The position numbers were made by a program, and so were the translations under genes. From contig DAOULV010000010.1 of assembly GCA_034416335.1 (NCBI GenBank), forward strand, positions 1 to 64,000: 64,000 bases of DNA, in the 5' to 3' direction. A model generated the notes under the pieces. It saw only the letters and a program-made list of their open reading frames with translations, made no database searches and was not told the DNA's origin. This document shows positions 25,045 through 33,932 of the stretch, piece after piece. The DNA is from MGML01 sp034416335. GTDB lineage: Bacteria; Chloroflexota; Dehalococcoidia; Dehalococcoidales; UBA2162. Within the stretch, counting starts at the first letter, position 1. The number at the start of each line of letters is the position of its first letter.

Positions 25045-25479
25045 TTACAATTCCATTTCCTTCATCTTATCGACACGTCTCTGGTGCCTGCCGCCTTCAA
25101 AATCGGTATTAAGGAACGTATTTACTATATCAGGCATTTCATCCTTAACGATTTCCGAACCCATGCAGAGAACGTTTGCATCGTTGTGCTGGCGTGAACG
25201 GAGAGCACAGAATGTATTATGGCACAATGCCGCCCTGATGCCTTTTACTTTATTTGCCGCGATGCACATCCCGATTCCGGTGCCGCAAATAGCAATACCC
25301 CTGTCGTATTCTCCTGACACGACGGCTTCTCCGACTTTCTTAGCAATATCGGGGTAATCAACTGCCTCTTCGGTGTAACTGCCGAAATCTTTGACGGTAT
25401 GGCCGGCTTTTTCAAGCACCTCTATCACCGATTTTTTGAATTCTATTCCTCTGTGGTCGCAGCCTATAGCTATCCGCAT
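25045..25479 (-). CDS. rpiB: Ribose-5-phosphate isomerase B
   Basis: 144 residues, the usual length. Motifs: IGCDHRGIEFK, VDYPDIA, ICGTGIGMCIAANK (Cys65), RSRQHNDANVLCMG (His98) and FEGGRHQRRVDKM. It interconverts ribulose-5-P and ribose-5-P in the non-oxidative pentose pathway, supplying PRPP for the purine block on the other strand. It follows the tsaC-like gene by about 20 bases. Confidence 0.96.
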   Translation of the reverse strand: MRIAIGCDHRGIEFKKSVIEVLEKAGHTVKDFGSYTEEAVDYPDIAKKVGEAVVSGEYDRGIAICGTGIGMCIAANKVKGIRAALCHNTFCALRSRQHNDANVLCMGSEIVKDEMPDIVNTFLNTDFEGGRHQRRVDKMKEMEL

Positions 25480-25500
25480 TTTATTTCTCCTCTCCCGGAC

Positions 25501-26124
25501 TCACCGAACGATAACATTTTCTATCTCTGCTCTTGAGATAGCTCCTTCGCGTATTATCACAGGTATTTCTCCGGTTACGTCCAGTACGGTCGATTCTTTT
25601 CCTCCCGGGCATCTACCACCGTCGAGTACATATTCTATTTTATCACCTAGCTGAGTGTTTACTTCATCCGCGGTTAAGGCACTCGATTTTCCGCTCAGGT
25701 TGGCGCTCGTCCCTATCAGAGGACTTCCCGTACCCTCTATCAGGGCAATGGTTATGACATGAGCTGGCACTCTGAGTGCTACGGTATCTTTGCCGCCGCT
25801 GATGGTGTCTGAAACGGATTCGGCCTTCGGCATTACAAGTGTTAGTGCACCGGGCATAAACGTTTCAATGAACGGATAAGCTATATCAGGGATAAATTTG
25901 ACCAGTCTCTCTATCCACGAAACATCCGCCAGCAGCAGGGGTAACGGCATGTTCAGGGGGCGGTTTTTTACTTTATAAATCTTCTCGACAGCCCGGGTGT
26001 TACCGGAACAGGCTCCAAGTCCATACACCGTATCGGTAGGATAAGCCACCAGCCCTCCATTTACCAGAATGGATACGCCTTTGTCTATTTTCTCCAGTGT
26101 TTCTGCAATCAGCTTTCGGTCCAT
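25501..26124 (-). CDS. tsaC: Threonylcarbamoyl-AMP synthase (Sua5/YciO/YrdC family)
   Basis: 207 residues from the ATG at 26124. This start was chosen because the family begins shortly before GGLVAYPTDTVYGLG, and because an upstream start at 26334 would run through the divergent promoter and the flavodoxin start. Motifs: YPTDTVYGLG, the basic loop YKVKNRPLNMPLP, TFMPGALTLVM, VALRVPAH and GTSANLSGKSS. The enzyme makes threonylcarbamoyl-AMP for t6A in ANN-decoding tRNAs. It heads a short minus-strand operon with rpiB and the HAD gene. Confidence 0.9.
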   Translation of the reverse strand: MDRKLIAETLEKIDKGVSILVNGGLVAYPTDTVYGLGACSGNTRAVEKIYKVKNRPLNMPLPLLLADVSWIERLVKFIPDIAYPFIETFMPGALTLVMPKAESVSDTISGGKDTVALRVPAHVITIALIEGTGSPLIGTSANLSGKSSALTADEVNTQLGDKIEYVLDGGRCPGGKESTVLDVTGEIPVIIREGAISRAEIENVIVR

Positions 26125-26160
26125 TAACCAAATCAACAGAGGTCCGGTATTCCCGATTTC

Positions 26161-26169
26161 AGTATAGCA
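26161..26169 (-). promoter_or_regulatory. Extended -10 promoter of tsaC-rpiB-HAD
   Basis: Minus strand TGCTATACT, an extended -10 element, about 37 bases before the tsaC ATG. The -35 is weak. Confidence 0.55.
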
Positions 26170-26215
26170 CAGGTTACTATACGGAAGAATATTCGAAAAA
26201 TCTGTTTCGAGGCTA

Positions 26216-26244
26216 TTACGATATTTGGTCGATTGATGTATAAT
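26216..26244 (+). promoter_or_regulatory. Promoter of the flavodoxin-purine run
   Basis: Consensus -10 TATAAT (26239-26244), 17-bp spacer, weak -35 TTACGA (26216-26221). It is divergent from the tsaC promoter about 50 bp away. Confidence 0.6.
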
Positions 26245-26276
26245 AAAGTATCTAAAGAGAAGGAGAAATGGAGCTA

Positions 26277-26711
26277 ATGTCGAAAGTGTTGATTCTTTAT
26301 CACTCACAAAGTGGAAATACAGAAGCAATGGCAAAAGCGGTGCAGGAAGGTGCAGCTTCAGCCGGAGCTGAAGCGATATTGAAAAAAGCGGCTGATGCCG
26401 ATGCGGATGATCTTATGAATTGCGATGCCGTGGTAATGGGCACCGCAAACTATTTCAGCTATGAAGCCGGAATGATGAAGGACTACTTCGACCGTACATT
26501 CTTCACATTGAAAGGTAAGGTGGATAACAAACCTTATGCTGCCTTTGGCAGTTATGGTGGAGGGGGCGAAGTGGCGATCGAGAGTTTGGCGAAATTGTGC
26601 GAAAATCTCGGTCTGAAAAAAGCCGCCGATATTATCGGCGCACAGAGAGAACCATCATCCGAAGCCCTTGACCGGTGTAAAGCACTCGGGGCAAAAATGG
26701 CGGTACTATAA
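26277..26711 (+). CDS. Flavodoxin-family protein
   Basis: 144 residues. The FMN phosphate loop is LYHSQSGNTEAMA at the N-terminus, with the later FMN loops MGTANYFSYEAGMMKDYFDR and GSYGGGGE. It is closer to the WrbA/NAD(P)H-oxidoreductase-like short flavodoxins than to electron-carrier flavodoxins. The ATG at 26277 gives the usual MSKVLIL start and lies 11 bases from AAGGAG; the ATG at 26268 is only 2 bases from it. It is the first gene of the plus-strand purine run. Confidence 0.85.
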   Translation: MSKVLILYHSQSGNTEAMAKAVQEGAASAGAEAILKKAADADADDLMNCDAVVMGTANYFSYEAGMMKDYFDRTFFTLKGKVDNKPYAAFGSYGGGGEVAIESLAKLCENLGLKKAADIIGAQREPSSEALDRCKALGAKMAVL

Positions 26712-26735
26712 TAACGAAGGGCAAGTTTACAGGGC

Positions 26736-28424
26736 GTGCCTAGACGTAAAAAGAAGCCGGACATAAATGCTGATATCCACCGGGTAACAACGAGCGGTGA
26801 TATCGAGGTATCCACCTACCTTGAGATTGCACAGGGTGCAGGTGGGAAACAACCCGATATCGTTGAAGAAGACATTCCGGTTACCGAAAACGAGTCGATC
26901 GTCGTTATTGACTTCGGTTCACAGTACAGCCTGCTTATCGCCAGACGGATACGTGAATGTCAAGTGTATTGTGAGCTCGTTTCTTATGATACACCATGGG
27001 AAAAAATAAAGTCGCTTAATCCAAAAGGTTTTATACTTTCCGGCGGTCCGGCCAGTGTATATAAGAAAAACGCTCCTCTTGCCCCTGCTTATATCTACGA
27101 AAGCCATATCCCGGTACTGGGAATATGTTACGGTATGCAGGCGATTACCAAGCAACTCGGAGGAACGGTAGCTCCGGGCACAAAACAGGAATACGGCCAC
27201 TCGATTCTGCATTTCAGCGATTATTCTTCACCACTTTTTGAAGGGATGGATGATTCATCTCCGGTATGGATGAGTCACGGAGACCGCGTGGAAGAAATGC
27301 CACCCGGATTCGTTTCGCTTGCGTATACGGAGAATTCTCCCTATGCCGTTATAGGTAATAATGACGGAGTCTATGGTATTCAATTCCATCCCGAAGTTGT
27401 TCATACACCCCAGGGTAAAACCATTCTAAGGAATTTCGCCTACAAGATATGCGGATGCAGTGGGAACTGGACAATCGGTAATTTCATTAACGACAGCATC
27501 AACAGTATTAAAAAACGAGTTGGTAAAGGTAAAGTCATCAATGCACTTTCCGGCGGCGTAGACTCTGCCGTTGTTGCCACTCTCATTTACAGGGCTGTCG
27601 GCGATCAACTGACCTGCATATTCGTGGATAACGGACTTCTCAGGCGCGAGGAAGTAGAGAGAACTTCGAAAGTATTCAGAGAAAATCTGGGAATGAATAT
27701 TCTACTCGTGGATGCTGCCGACAGATTTCTCGGTCGGTTGAAAAGCGTTGTCGATCCGGAAACGAAACGTAAAATCATCGGCGAGGAATTTATCGAGGTT
27801 TTCGAGGAAGAAGCTAATAAGATAGGTAAAGTTGATTTCCTGGCCCAGGGAACACTTTATCCCGATGTAATTGAAAGTGCAGCTTCGGGCAGTACCGCCT
27901 CGGCAGTTATCAAGAGCCACCATAACGTCGGAGGGCTTCCCGCCCGGATGCGCCTGAGTCTGGTTGAACCTCTTCGGTTCCTCTTCAAAGATGAGGTCCG
28001 AAAAGTAGGTCTCGAGCTGGGTATGCCGGAAGAAATGGTGTGGCGTCAGCCATTCCCGGGGCCAGGTCTTGCTATCCGTATTATAGGCGATATCACTAGG
28101 GAAAAGCTGGAAATCCTTCGTTCTGCCGACTACATAGTGATGAACGAGATTAAAAAAGCCGATCTGTACCGCCAGTTATGGCAGACATTTGCCGTACTTA
28201 CCGACGTAAAAAGCGTGGGCGTAATGGGAGATTACCGGACATACGGCTATCTGGTTGCAATCAGAGCAGTTACCAGTGAAGATGCGATGACCGCCGACTG
28301 GGCAAGACTTCCGTACGATCTCCTTGCCCGGATTTCAAACAGGATAGTAAACGAAGTAGCGGGTGTAAACCGCGTAGTATATGACATCACCTCTAAACCA
28401 CCTTCGACGATTGAGTGGGAATAA
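26736..28424 (+). CDS. guaA: GMP synthase (glutamine-hydrolysing) with N-terminal extension
   Basis: 562 residues. It aminates XMP to GMP. Glutamine amidotransferase domain (about 55-245): VVIDFGSQYS, Cys132 in GICYGMQ, GIQFHPEV. ATP-pyrophosphatase P-loop: NALSGGVDSAVV. C-terminal dimerisation domain ends KPPSTIEWE. The first 53 residues (from MPRRKKKPDINAD) are an extra charged segment not found in usual GuaA. No ATG, GTG or TTG occurs in this frame between the GTG at 26736 and the core, so the extension looks real. It lies 24 bases after the flavodoxin. Confidence 0.95.
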   Translation: MPRRKKKPDINADIHRVTTSGDIEVSTYLEIAQGAGGKQPDIVEEDIPVTENESIVVIDFGSQYSLLIARRIRECQVYCELVSYDTPWEKIKSLNPKGFILSGGPASVYKKNAPLAPAYIYESHIPVLGICYGMQAITKQLGGTVAPGTKQEYGHSILHFSDYSSPLFEGMDDSSPVWMSHGDRVEEMPPGFVSLAYTENSPYAVIGNNDGVYGIQFHPEVVHTPQGKTILRNFAYKICGCSGNWTIGNFINDSINSIKKRVGKGKVINALSGGVDSAVVATLIYRAVGDQLTCIFVDNGLLRREEVERTSKVFRENLGMNILLVDAADRFLGRLKSVVDPETKRKIIGEEFIEVFEEEANKIGKVDFLAQGTLYPDVIESAASGSTASAVIKSHHNVGGLPARMRLSLVEPLRFLFKDEVRKVGLELGMPEEMVWRQPFPGPGLAIRIIGDITREKLEILRSADYIVMNEIKKADLYRQLWQTFAVLTDVKSVGVMGDYRTYGYLVAIRAVTSEDAMTADWARLPYDLLARISNRIVNEVAGVNRVVYDITSKPPSTIEWE

Positions 28425-28464
28425 GTAAAGGAGCTCTCAAAATACTGTACAGGGAGGGTGGAAA

Positions 28465-29739
28465 CTGAAGATACTTGTTATCGGGAACGGAGCGAGAGAA
28501 CACACGATAGTCTGGAAACTCGCTCAGAGCCCAAAAGCTGAAGAGATATATATCGCCCCGGGTAATGCCGGTACCGGTATGATAGGTATAAATCTTGACC
28601 TGAATCCGGCTAATTTCGAAGAAATGGCGAAAACCTGCCAGAAGACAGGTATCGATATGGTGGTTGTCGGTCCGGAAACTCCTCTCGCCGATGGTATCGT
28701 CGACCGCTTCCAGACAATAGGAATACCTATTTTCGGCCCTACCAAGGGTGCGACTCAGATAGAATCCAGCAAAGCTTTTGCTAAAGGTCTTATGCAAAAA
28801 TACAGCATCCCGTGCGCGAAAAGCAGTAGTTTTTCGGATTATCGTCACGCTGTAGAGTATGTAAAGCAGCAGACTCCTCCTCTGTGGATAAAGGCTGACG
28901 GACTTGCGGCCGGTAAAGGGGCTATTGCCGCCAACTCGATAGCGGCATCGATAGATATTCTGGCCAGTATAATGGAAGAGAAGGTACTCGGAGATGCCGG
29001 TAATACCGTTGTAATTGAAGAAAGTATGCATGGCTGGGAAATGAGCTGTTTCACATTTTCAGACGGTAAAAACGTCGCTTTCCTGGCAAATGCCTGTGAT
29101 TACAAGAGGATTAATGACGGCGATAAAGGCCCTAATACCGGCGGAATGGGAAGTTACAGCCCTCCTTACAGATATACACCCGAACTTGGCGAATCGGTTA
29201 TGAATATGATAATGCGGCCCGCGGTTAAGGCAATGGATAAGGAAAAAAGACCTTATAGAGGAGTCTTGTATGGCGGGTTGATGATTGAAGAAACAGGACC
29301 GCGGGTGATCGAGTTTAATGCCCGGTTGGGTGACCCTGAAACACAGGTAGTTCTACCTCGTCTGAAGACGGACCTCGTGGATATAATTGAAGGCGTAATA
29401 AACGGTAAGCTCGATGAAGTGACAGTGGAATGCAGTGACGAAGCCAGTGTCGGTGTAGTGATGGCGTCGGGCGGATATCCCGGCAAATATAAGACAGGCT
29501 TCCCCATATACGGACTCGATGCAGTCGACGATGATATTATGGTCTTTCACGCCGGTACCAAAATGGGAGATAAGGGCGAGGTACTTACCAACGGTGGCCG
29601 TGTATTGACCGTCGTTGCTACCGGGAAAGACCTGAATGAAGCCAGGGAAAAAGTCTACAGGAATATAATGCGGATAAGCTTCGAAGGATGCTATTACCGC
29701 AGAGATATTGCCCTGATTAATGATCAGGAAACTCATTAA
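28465..29739 (+). CDS. purD: Phosphoribosylamine-glycine ligase with CTG start
   Basis: 424 residues, ATP-grasp enzyme of purine synthesis. The start is at CTG 28465: the frame then begins with the family's glycine motif (KILVIGNGAREH), and AGGGAGGG lies 6 bases upstream. Upstream to the stop at 28426-28428 the frame contains no ATG, GTG or TTG. The first ATG (28579) would delete the N-terminal Rossmann strand and substrate loop. ATP-grasp motifs: WIKADGLAAGKGA, the metal Glu in RVIEFNARLGDPE, and GTKMGD near the end. It lies between guaA and purE. Confidence 0.93.
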   Translation: MKILVIGNGAREHTIVWKLAQSPKAEEIYIAPGNAGTGMIGINLDLNPANFEEMAKTCQKTGIDMVVVGPETPLADGIVDRFQTIGIPIFGPTKGATQIESSKAFAKGLMQKYSIPCAKSSSFSDYRHAVEYVKQQTPPLWIKADGLAAGKGAIAANSIAASIDILASIMEEKVLGDAGNTVVIEESMHGWEMSCFTFSDGKNVAFLANACDYKRINDGDKGPNTGGMGSYSPPYRYTPELGESVMNMIMRPAVKAMDKEKRPYRGVLYGGLMIEETGPRVIEFNARLGDPETQVVLPRLKTDLVDIIEGVINGKLDEVTVECSDEASVGVVMASGGYPGKYKTGFPIYGLDAVDDDIMVFHAGTKMGDKGEVLTNGGRVLTVVATGKDLNEAREKVYRNIMRISFEGCYYRRDIALINDQETH

Positions 29740-29825
29740 TTCCGTTTACCGGCTTGAAATACCCTGCCCGTAAATATTCCCGATATAGTGTTAAGTGAGA
29801 AGTTATTTGTTTGTGAGGTGTTTAA

Positions 29826-30290
29826 ATGCCGAAAGTAGGTGTAGTTTTAGGCTCAAAATCGGATAAGGAAACAATTCAACCAGCCCTCGATATTCTTGAG
29901 GAAATGGGAATTGATTATGAGTTAAATATCATTTCGGCACACCGTACTCCTGAAAAAGCACGCAAATACGGGCTTGAAGCACGTGAACGAGGGATTGAAG
30001 TGCTTATCGGTGCGGCAGGTATGGCGGCTCATCTTCCGGGAGTGCTGGCAAGCTGGACTACTCTACCCGTCATCGGTGTACCGTTAACCGGCAGCGAATT
30101 GAAAGGTATCGACTCGTTGTACTCGATCGTTCAGATGCCGGCGGGTATCCCGGTGGCAACGGTAGCAGTTGGCCCGGCAGGAGTCAGGAATTCTGCATAT
30201 CTTGCGGCTGAAATCCTCGGAATAAAATATCCTGAAATTCGACAGGCTTATGACGACTTCCGGAGTAAGTTGCAGGGAGAGAGTAAATGA
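29826..30290 (+). CDS. purE: N5-carboxyaminoimidazole ribonucleotide mutase
   Basis: 154 residues. Class I PurE signature: LGSKSDKETIQPALDIL at the N-terminus, ISAHRTPEKA, GAAGMAAHLPGVLAS, and PVIGVPLTG followed by LYSIVQMPAGIPVATVAVG. It converts N5-CAIR to CAIR and normally needs PurK, which is not in this window. Its stop overlaps the purB start by 4 bases (ATGA). Confidence 0.96.
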   Translation: MPKVGVVLGSKSDKETIQPALDILEEMGIDYELNIISAHRTPEKARKYGLEARERGIEVLIGAAGMAAHLPGVLASWTTLPVIGVPLTGSELKGIDSLYSIVQMPAGIPVATVAVGPAGVRNSAYLAAEILGIKYPEIRQAYDDFRSKLQGESK

Positions 30291-31642
30291 TAGAACGTTA
30301 TTCCAGGCCGCAGATGAAAAAAGTGTGGTCTGACGAGAATAAATTCGATAAATGGCTGGATGTGGAGATAGCCGTATGTGAGGCCTGGGCGGAACTCGGT
30401 GTTATCCCCCGTAATGAAGTACCCAAGATAAAAATGGCCAGGGTTAATCTCAAACGTATGGAGGAAATTCTCAAGGAAACCCATCACGATACCACGGCAT
30501 TTCTCGGAGCCGTAGCCGAGAGTCTCGGCCCTGAGTCAAGGTATATACACATGGGTATGACATCACAGGACGTAACCGATACAGCGACAGCCCTCCAACT
30601 CGTTGAGGCGTCAGAAATCCTGTCTCAGGATGTTAAGGAATTGATAGAGGTAATCGCTGAGAAAGCAATAAAACATAAATATACTCCTGTAATCGGCAGG
30701 ACACACGGAATACACGCCGAACCGACGTCTTTCGGTCTGAAGCTGGCGATATGGTTTGAAGAGATGAGCCGCAACCGTCAGAGATTAAACGAAGCTATCA
30801 AGATAATAGCAGTCGGTAAAATATCCGGAGCTGTAGGCACGTATGCCACATTATCACCTGAAATCGAAGAAAAAGCCTGTGCAAAACTCAAACTTACCCC
30901 GGCGCCTATATCGAATCAGGTCCTTCAGCGCGACCGGTATGCCCAGTTCGTGACGACTATCGCGATTATTGCCAGCTCATTGGAGAAGTTTGCCACGGAG
31001 ATACGCGGTCTGCAAAAAACCGAGACGCGGGAGGTCGAAGAACCTTTCAGCGCTGGGCAGACAGGGTCGTCAGCTATGCCTCACAAGCGTAACCCGGAAT
31101 TATGCGAACGTGTCTGCGGTATCGCCAGAGTGATTAGAGGGTATGCAGTCACTTCGATGGAGAATATCACCCTGTGGCATGAAAGAGACATAAGCAATTC
31201 TTCCGTGGAGCGTGTCATACTTCCGGATGCCTGTTTCCTGCTCGATTATTCTCTTTCAATATTTACCTCTATAATTAAAGGCCTGCTGGTATATCCGAAG
31301 AATATGAAAAAGAATCTGGAACTGACGAAGGGTCTCGTATTCTCTCAGCGTGTTCTGCTGGCGTTCATCGACAAAGGATTAAGCAGGCAGGATGCGTATA
31401 AAATAGTACAGCGAAATGCAATGAAATCCTGGAAAAACGGGCGGAGCTTCCTCAAACTTCTTAAAGCAGATAAGGAAGTCACCGGGCATTTATCGGAAAT
31501 CGAGCTTGAAAAGTTATTTGATTACGACTACTACCTGCGTTACGTGGATGAGATTTTTCAGCGTCTGGGATTGACCGAATCACAATGGCAGGAAAGTATA
31601 AGTAAGTTTGAGTCAGAAGAACTGGCTCCGAAATCCATATAG
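30287..31642 (+). CDS. purB: Adenylosuccinate lyase
   Basis: 451 residues, fumarase/aspartase superfamily. Motifs: HDTTAFLGAVAE, MGMTSQDVTDTA, GRTHGIHAEPTSFGLK (catalytic His) and the signature loop SSAMPHKRNPELCE, with the flexible catalytic Ser. It acts twice in purine synthesis (SAICAR and adenylosuccinate). It is coupled to purE. Confidence 0.97.
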   Translation: MIERYSRPQMKKVWSDENKFDKWLDVEIAVCEAWAELGVIPRNEVPKIKMARVNLKRMEEILKETHHDTTAFLGAVAESLGPESRYIHMGMTSQDVTDTATALQLVEASEILSQDVKELIEVIAEKAIKHKYTPVIGRTHGIHAEPTSFGLKLAIWFEEMSRNRQRLNEAIKIIAVGKISGAVGTYATLSPEIEEKACAKLKLTPAPISNQVLQRDRYAQFVTTIAIIASSLEKFATEIRGLQKTETREVEEPFSAGQTGSSAMPHKRNPELCERVCGIARVIRGYAVTSMENITLWHERDISNSSVERVILPDACFLLDYSLSIFTSIIKGLLVYPKNMKKNLELTKGLVFSQRVLLAFIDKGLSRQDAYKIVQRNAMKSWKNGRSFLKLLKADKEVTGHLSEIELEKLFDYDYYLRYVDEIFQRLGLTESQWQESISKFESEELAPKSI

Positions 31643-31648
31643 TAAATT

Positions 31649-32395
31649 ATGCAGTCAGAACATGATAAGTCGGTAATATCGAGAATCCGACGTTTTGTCC
31701 ACAGCACCACCGAAGTAATCCCCGGTGTTTTCCAGGTAACGCACAGAGGGGCAAATGTGCTGTTGGTGGTCGAAGATACTATCACGCTCATCGATACCGG
31801 TCTGCGTGAAGGGGCATCCCGTGTCCTCGATTTTATACGGCATATCGGTCGTTCCCCGGAGGAAATATCTCTCATCGTTCTGACCCACAATCATATCGAC
31901 CATATGGGCGGACTGGTCGAGATAAAAAAATACACGGAAGCGAAGATCGCCGTTCACGGAGACGACATCGGAATCCGAACACATCCGCCGGCAGCGGATG
32001 CTAGGTATCGTGAACCGCTTGCCCTGATAAAAACTAAACTGCAGTCGGTTTTTTCGGTACTCCCTGATGATGTAGATATTGTCCTCGAAGGTGGTGAGAC
32101 CCTGGATGTACTCGGAGGGCTCGAAGTCATTCATACTCCGGGGCATACTCCGGGAAGCATAAGCCTGTATTCGAAAAAACACAAATTATTCATCAGCGGA
32201 GACCTGATAAGAAAGCGGCGTAAAAAACTGCTTTTGCCACCGAAAATGGTCTGTTCCGATATTGACGAGGATATGAAATCGATAATAAAGATCTCGGATT
32301 ACGATATAGATATTCTGTGTTTCGGACACGGATTGCCTCTTTACAGTGATGTAAAAACAAGGATAATCGACCTTATTAACAGGGGTGATGTTTGA
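31649..32395 (+). CDS. MBL-fold metallo-hydrolase
   Basis: 248 residues. Metallo-beta-lactamase fold with THNHIDHMGG (HxHxDH), a further His in IHTPGHTPGS, Asp in FISGDLI and a final His in CFGHGLPL. It resembles generic glyoxalase II-like or other small thioester hydrolases; the substrate is unknown. It starts 6 bases after purB, so it is in the purine transcript, but no functional link is evident. Confidence 0.85.
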   Translation: MQSEHDKSVISRIRRFVHSTTEVIPGVFQVTHRGANVLLVVEDTITLIDTGLREGASRVLDFIRHIGRSPEEISLIVLTHNHIDHMGGLVEIKKYTEAKIAVHGDDIGIRTHPPAADARYREPLALIKTKLQSVFSVLPDDVDIVLEGGETLDVLGGLEVIHTPGHTPGSISLYSKKHKLFISGDLIRKRRKKLLLPPKMVCSDIDEDMKSIIKISDYDIDILCFGHGLPLYSDVKTRIIDLINRGDV

Positions 32396-32432
32396 CAATA
32401 ATTCCCTGTAATAGTTATCATCATTACGCGTA

Positions 32433-32987
32433 ATGAGAGTAATTGCTGGCATAGCCAAGGGACACCGGCTGAAAGCGCCCAAGCGGACAGCCACCCGACC
32501 GGCAACGGATATGGTAAAAGGAGCTATATTCTCCATACTGGAGAATCTGGCTGAGAACTGGAAAAACGTCCTGGACCTGTATTCAGGAAGCGGCGGTCTG
32601 GGAATAGAAGCACTCAGCCGGGGAGCCGGATGGGTTGATTTTGTAGACCATGCCCCGCAGTGTTGTGTTATAATCAAAGAGAATCTGGAGAAAACAGGAT
32701 TCTCGGAATATTCACGAATCCATTGCTGCACCGTTAATAAGGCATTTACATTTCTCGATAAGGAGTATGATATTATTTTGGTCGACCCGCCTTATCCCGA
32801 TACATCTATAAATGATACTCTCGTACAACTCGCTGACACGAAGCTGGTAGGCGCAGAAACAACAGTAATTGTTACACATTCCCCCCGTCATCCCCTGTCG
32901 CAACAGTATTCGACATTGAAAATGGTTAAAGAACATCGCCACGGCGATAGCTGTATTTCGGTATATCGAAAGGAGGACGCGGCGTGA
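32433..32987 (+). CDS. rsmD: 16S rRNA (guanine966-N2)-methyltransferase
   Basis: 184 residues. It starts MRVIAGIAKGHRLKAP, typical of RsmD. SAM-binding motif LDLYSGSGGLGIEALSRGA and catalytic motif ILVDPPYPD are present. It overlaps coaD by 4 bases, the conserved rsmD-coaD pair found across bacteria. Confidence 0.94.
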   Translation: MRVIAGIAKGHRLKAPKRTATRPATDMVKGAIFSILENLAENWKNVLDLYSGSGGLGIEALSRGAGWVDFVDHAPQCCVIIKENLEKTGFSEYSRIHCCTVNKAFTFLDKEYDIILVDPPYPDTSINDTLVQLADTKLVGAETTVIVTHSPRHPLSQQYSTLKMVKEHRHGDSCISVYRKEDAA

Positions 32988-33466
32988 CTATCGCTCTCTA
33001 CCCCGGTACATTCGACCCGATAACTAACGGACACTTGGATATAGCTGTGCGAGCTGCCAGATTATTCGAGAAGGTGGTTGTCGGAGTATATGATACTCCT
33101 GCTAAGGACCTTATGTTTACCACTAAAGAGAGGGTAAAACTGGCAAAATTATCTATCGACGGTCATCCAAATATCGAGGTTTTGCCGTTTAAAGGATTAA
33201 CCGTTGAATTTGCCGCGGAAGTTGGCGCCAAAGCCATCGTTCGCGGATTAAGAATTGGTGCGGATTTCGAATACGAACGGGAGATGGCACTTATGAACAA
33301 TAAGCTTTCTCCCGAGATCGAGCTAGTTTGTCTGATGGCAAGTCTTAAGTACCAGTATCTGAGTTCCAGTCGGCTGAAGGAAGTGGCCAGGCTAAAAGGT
33401 GACATATATGACCTGGTCCCCGAGCCGGTAGCAGCGGCTTTACAAAACAAAACCTTTACAAAATAG
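32984..33466 (+). CDS. coaD: Phosphopantetheine adenylyltransferase
   Basis: 160 residues, the normal size. Nucleotidyltransferase signature YPGTFDPITNGHLD (TxGH-like motif), the conserved Arg in VRGLR, and the C-terminal YLSSSRLKEVARLKGD. It makes dephospho-CoA. GTG start inside the rsmD stop (GTGA). Last gene of the purine run. Confidence 0.96.
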   Translation: MTIALYPGTFDPITNGHLDIAVRAARLFEKVVVGVYDTPAKDLMFTTKERVKLAKLSIDGHPNIEVLPFKGLTVEFAAEVGAKAIVRGLRIGADFEYEREMALMNNKLSPEIELVCLMASLKYQYLSSSRLKEVARLKGDIYDLVPEPVAAALQNKTFTK

Positions 33467-33483
33467 AATAAAAATATTATAAA
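33455..33483 (+). promoter_or_regulatory. Promoter of the ferredoxin gene
   Basis: TTTACA (33455-33460), 17-bp AT-rich spacer, TATAAA (33478-33483). It overlaps the 3' end of coaD, so the ferredoxin can be expressed on its own. Confidence 0.65.
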
Positions 33484-33519
33484 ATACAGTCTAGGTACAA
33501 ATAAGGAGGTAAACAGTAG

Positions 33520-33765
33520 ATGGCGTACAAGATCTCAGAGGATTGCATAAGTTGCGGAGCATGTGAGACCGAATGCCCCAATGAGGCGATAAGCGAAGGC
33601 GAAACAACCTATGTAATAGACCCTGATAAATGCACCGAGTGCGTTGGTGCGGCTGATTCTTCCAAATGCGCTGAAATCTGCCCTGTTGATGCCTGCGGTC
33701 CCGATCCGGACAGACAGGAAAGCAGAGAAGAACTGCAAGCTAAATACGACAGACTTCACTCCTAA
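33520..33765 (+). CDS. 2[4Fe-4S] ferredoxin
   Basis: 81 residues. First cluster: Cys9, Cys12, Cys15 and Cys19 (CISCGACETECP). Second: Cys38, Cys41, Cys50 and Cys54, with an eight-residue insertion between the second and third cysteines (CTECVGAADSSKCAEICP). This inserted form is the Allochromatium/YfhL-type ferredoxin. A charged C-terminal tail follows. Strong AAGGAGG site. A low-potential electron carrier, in keeping with an anaerobe. Confidence 0.93.
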   Translation: MAYKISEDCISCGACETECPNEAISEGETTYVIDPDKCTECVGAADSSKCAEICPVDACGPDPDRQESREELQAKYDRLHS

Positions 33766-33880
33766 TTAACTTAAAAATACCTTTAGATAGCTTATTTACA
33801 ACCGAATATTAACTCTAGCAGTGATTGCTGTGTAACACTCCATCCGTTTACGAAGGCAGCAATGAACTGTGAGTTGAAAG
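33766..33880. other. Intergenic stretch, nothing recognised
   Basis: AT-rich spacer between the ferredoxin stop and the bidirectional terminator. I see no convincing frame, promoter or RNA gene in it. Confidence 0.5.
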
Positions 33881-33932
33881 AATAATACCGTCGTGGCGGG
33901 TAATAATTACTGCCATGACGGTATTATTTTAG
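33881..33932. terminator. Bidirectional terminator between ferredoxin and yggT
   Basis: Long stem AATAATACCGTCGTGGC (33881-33897) with GCCATGACGGTATTATT (33912-33928), one G-T pair, 14-base loop. Flanked by TTTT on the plus strand. The genes on either side converge. Confidence 0.88.

Noticed and set aside
26125..26334. Longer N-terminus for the tsaC-like gene
   Set aside because: It would cross the divergent promoters and the flavodoxin start; the hydrophobic residues do not fit the family; the ATG at 26124 does.
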